Assembly (NCBI GenBank): GCA_021805405.1
Contig: JAJZFK010000110.1
Span: 1 to 7,377, forward strand
DNA: 7,377 nucleotides
Direction of reading: 5' to 3'
DNA from: a bacterium
Lineage (GTDB): Bacteria; Armatimonadota; Chthonomonadetes; Chthonomonadales; Chthonomonadaceae
Shown here: positions 5,924-7,377 of the stretch, piece after piece
Layout: each line of letters starts with the position of its first letter
Numbering within the stretch: position 1 is the first letter of the stretch
Position numbers and translations under genes: made by a program
The notes under the pieces: model-generated
Seen by the model: only the letters and a program-made list of their open reading frames with translations
Told to the model about the DNA's origin: nothing
Databases searched by the model: none

Positions 5924-7377
5924 TTAAACTGCGGCCGCTTCACTGCGGCGCAATCGTACCTGTTCCTTACGCTCACGAAGGTACCCGAAGAATTCCCCAC
6001 CTTCGCGAAGGCGACGCACCATCATCTGGCGGTCACCAAGCATCTCCGCAACGATTGAACCAATTTTGCCGGGCCGGAAGTAGAACTGTCGGTACATCCG
6101 TTCAACGGCATCCTCAATTTGGGCTGGCGACATATTTTCATACTGAAGGGAAGAAACCTGAATGCCACTACCAGAAATGAGTGCCTCACGTGAGAACCAG
6201 TTATTTGCCATAGCCTGATCGTACAGTTCTGTGCCTGGATATGGCGCTGCAATTGAGACCTGAATGGTATGTGGGTCAAGTTCCTTGGCAAATCTTATTG
6301 TCTCTTCAACAGTTTCCGGCGTCTCAACAGGAAGACCGATGATGAAAGTACCATGAACCTTGATGCCAAGCTTTTTGCAGTTTTGCATAAACTCGCGCGC
6401 CATCTCCAGTTTGATACCCTTCTTTATGCGGTTAAGTATCTGCTGGTTTCCGCTCTCGAAGCCTACCAGTAGAAGGCGAAGGCCGTTGTCGCGCAGTTCT
6501 TTCAGTGTGTCGTATTTAACGTGAGCGCGTGCATTGCAGCTCCAGGTGAGGTTAAGCCGCTTCATGTGCTTGCTTATCTCAATAGCGCGCTGCTCATTGA
6601 TGGTGAAGGTATCGTCATCAAACATATACTCGCGCACCTTGCTGCCCCAAATGGATTTTGCAATCTCCATTTCGCGGCCAACTGCCTCAGGGCTCTTGGT
6701 GCGATAAGCGTGCCCGCCAATGGTTTGCGGCCATAAGCAGAATGTACACTTGGCAGGGCATCCACGGCCGGTGTAAAAGCTGACATAAGGGTGCAACAGA
6801 TAACCGATGAAATACTTCGTTATGTCGAGGTTGGCTTCGTACGTAGGAAAGACGGTGGGCATTTCGTCCCAATTCTCAATAAGAGACCGGTCTGCAGTTC
6901 GCTGAAGCTCACCGTTGTTGTCACGCCACGAGAGACCTGCAATCTCATTCCAGGGGCGATCCTCAGCTAATTCACGGCACGTATAGTCGAACTCATGCCT
7001 ACAAACGAAGTCGATTATTGGATTGTCAGCCAAAGTTTGCTCGGGAAGTACTGCAACGTGAGCGCCAATGAAACCTACCTTGATGGATGGCTTCTGCTCC
7101 TTAAGCCTTCGTGCACATTCAACGTCGTTTGCGAGCGAAGGTGTGCTGGTGTGCATAATCACCAGGTCGTAATCCGCAGCCTGCTTCAATACATCTTCGA
7201 CAGAAAGGTTATGCGGCGGAGCATCAATAAGCTTGCTCCCGGGTACCATGGCGGCAGGCTGTGCGAGCCAGGTTGGGTACCAGAATGAGGTGATTTCGCG
7301 CTTTGCCTGGTAGCGGGAACCGGCCCCACCATCAAAACCATCGAAAGAAGGCGGGCTGAGAAACAGCTTTCCCTTTC
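5924..7377 (-). CDS. hpnJ: Hopanoid biosynthesis radical SAM protein HpnJ, 5' end just cut off
   Basis: The frame stays open to the right edge and 483 residues are visible (numbered here from the first whole codon). The ATG at 7247-7249 is internal. The 42 codons before it encode KGKLFLSPPSFDGFDGGAGS and later FWYPTWLAQPAA, a typical HpnJ N-terminus, so only the start Met and perhaps one or a few residues are missing. Residues about 1-140 form a cobalamin-binding-like domain. The radical SAM core follows, with the 4Fe-4S cysteines 206, 210 and 213 in GCPAKCTFCLW (around 6730-6763), then MFDDDTFT, GFESGNQ and HGTFIIGLP. The CLWPQTIGGHAYRTKSPE stretch is characteristic of HpnJ. In Burkholderia, HpnI adds N-acetylglucosamine to bacteriohopanetetrol, HpnK deacetylates it, and HpnJ is needed to turn the sugar into the cyclitol ether head group. 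HpnI and HpnK are not visible here and may lie beyond the right edge. The gene ends 9 nt before the kinase start. Confidence 0.92.
   Translation of the reverse strand, partial: KGKLFLSPPSFDGFDGGAGSRYQAKREITSFWYPTWLAQPAAMVPGSKLIDAPPHNLSVEDVLKQAADYDLVIMHTSTPSLANDVECARRLKEQKPSIKVGFIGAHVAVLPEQTLADNPIIDFVCRHEFDYTCRELAEDRPWNEIAGLSWRDNNGELQRTADRSLIENWDEMPTVFPTYEANLDITKYFIGYLLHPYVSFYTGRGCPAKCTFCLWPQTIGGHAYRTKSPEAVGREMEIAKSIWGSKVREYMFDDDTFTINEQRAIEISKHMKRLNLTWSCNARAHVKYDTLKELRDNGLRLLLVGFESGNQQILNRIKKGIKLEMAREFMQNCKKLGIKVHGTFIIGLPVETPETVEETIRFAKELDPHTIQVSIAAPYPGTELYDQAMANNWFSREALISGSGIQVSSLQYENMSPAQIEDAVERMYRQFYFRPGKIGSIVAEMLGDRQMMVRRLREGGEFFGYLRERKEQVRLRRSEAAAV

Noticed and set aside
6995..7288. 97-codon plus-strand open frame at the right end
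   Set aside because: It is antisense to hpnJ, whose frame is continuous and family-like through this whole interval.
1..7377. CRISPR arrays, tRNA or rRNA genes, insertion sequences, phage or toxin-antitoxin genes
   Set aside because: Reading both strands showed no regularly spaced long repeats, no tRNA-like cloverleaf, no transposase or integrase motifs and no small paired genes. The window is filled by four conventional genes and one spacer.

Overview
The window reads as ordinary chromosome from a hopanoid-making, plant-polysaccharide-degrading Gram-negative bacterium. GC content is moderate and coding is dense. An acidobacterium of the Terriglobia type is the best guess, from the combination of a hopanoid-modifying radical SAM enzyme, an HAE1-type RND pump and a secreted family 2 carbohydrate esterase. 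This is inferred from protein resemblance only; no rRNA or other marker gene is present.

All four recognisable genes lie on the minus strand, so they read from the right end to the left. (1) hpnJ (5924 to the right edge) is a cobalamin-domain radical SAM enzyme of hopanoid head-group synthesis; only its extreme N-terminus is cut off. (2) After a 9-nt gap comes an FGGY-family sugar kinase, most like gluconokinases (4421-5914). (3) After a 269-bp spacer, the longest non-coding stretch, comes a complete RND inner-membrane efflux transporter (984-4151). (4) After 50 bp with no visible terminator comes the first 311 codons of an exported CE2-family SGNH esterase (1-933), whose C-terminus lies beyond the left edge.

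Two transcription units are likely: hpnJ plus kinase, and RND pump plus esterase. The spacer between them holds two perfect palindromes and a TTAG/CTAA/TTAG array with an exact 10-bp period, so it is the natural place for a promoter and operator of the pump unit. No convincing -35/-10 pair or strong terminator was found there. The pump has no adaptor (membrane fusion) or TolC-type gene beside it in this window.

There are no tRNA or rRNA genes, insertion sequences, CRISPR arrays or phage genes. I see no clear novel system. The points most worth checking are the hpnJ-kinase linkage, the pump-esterase pairing, the patterned spacer, and a Pro-to-Arg change in a usually conserved membrane motif of the pump.
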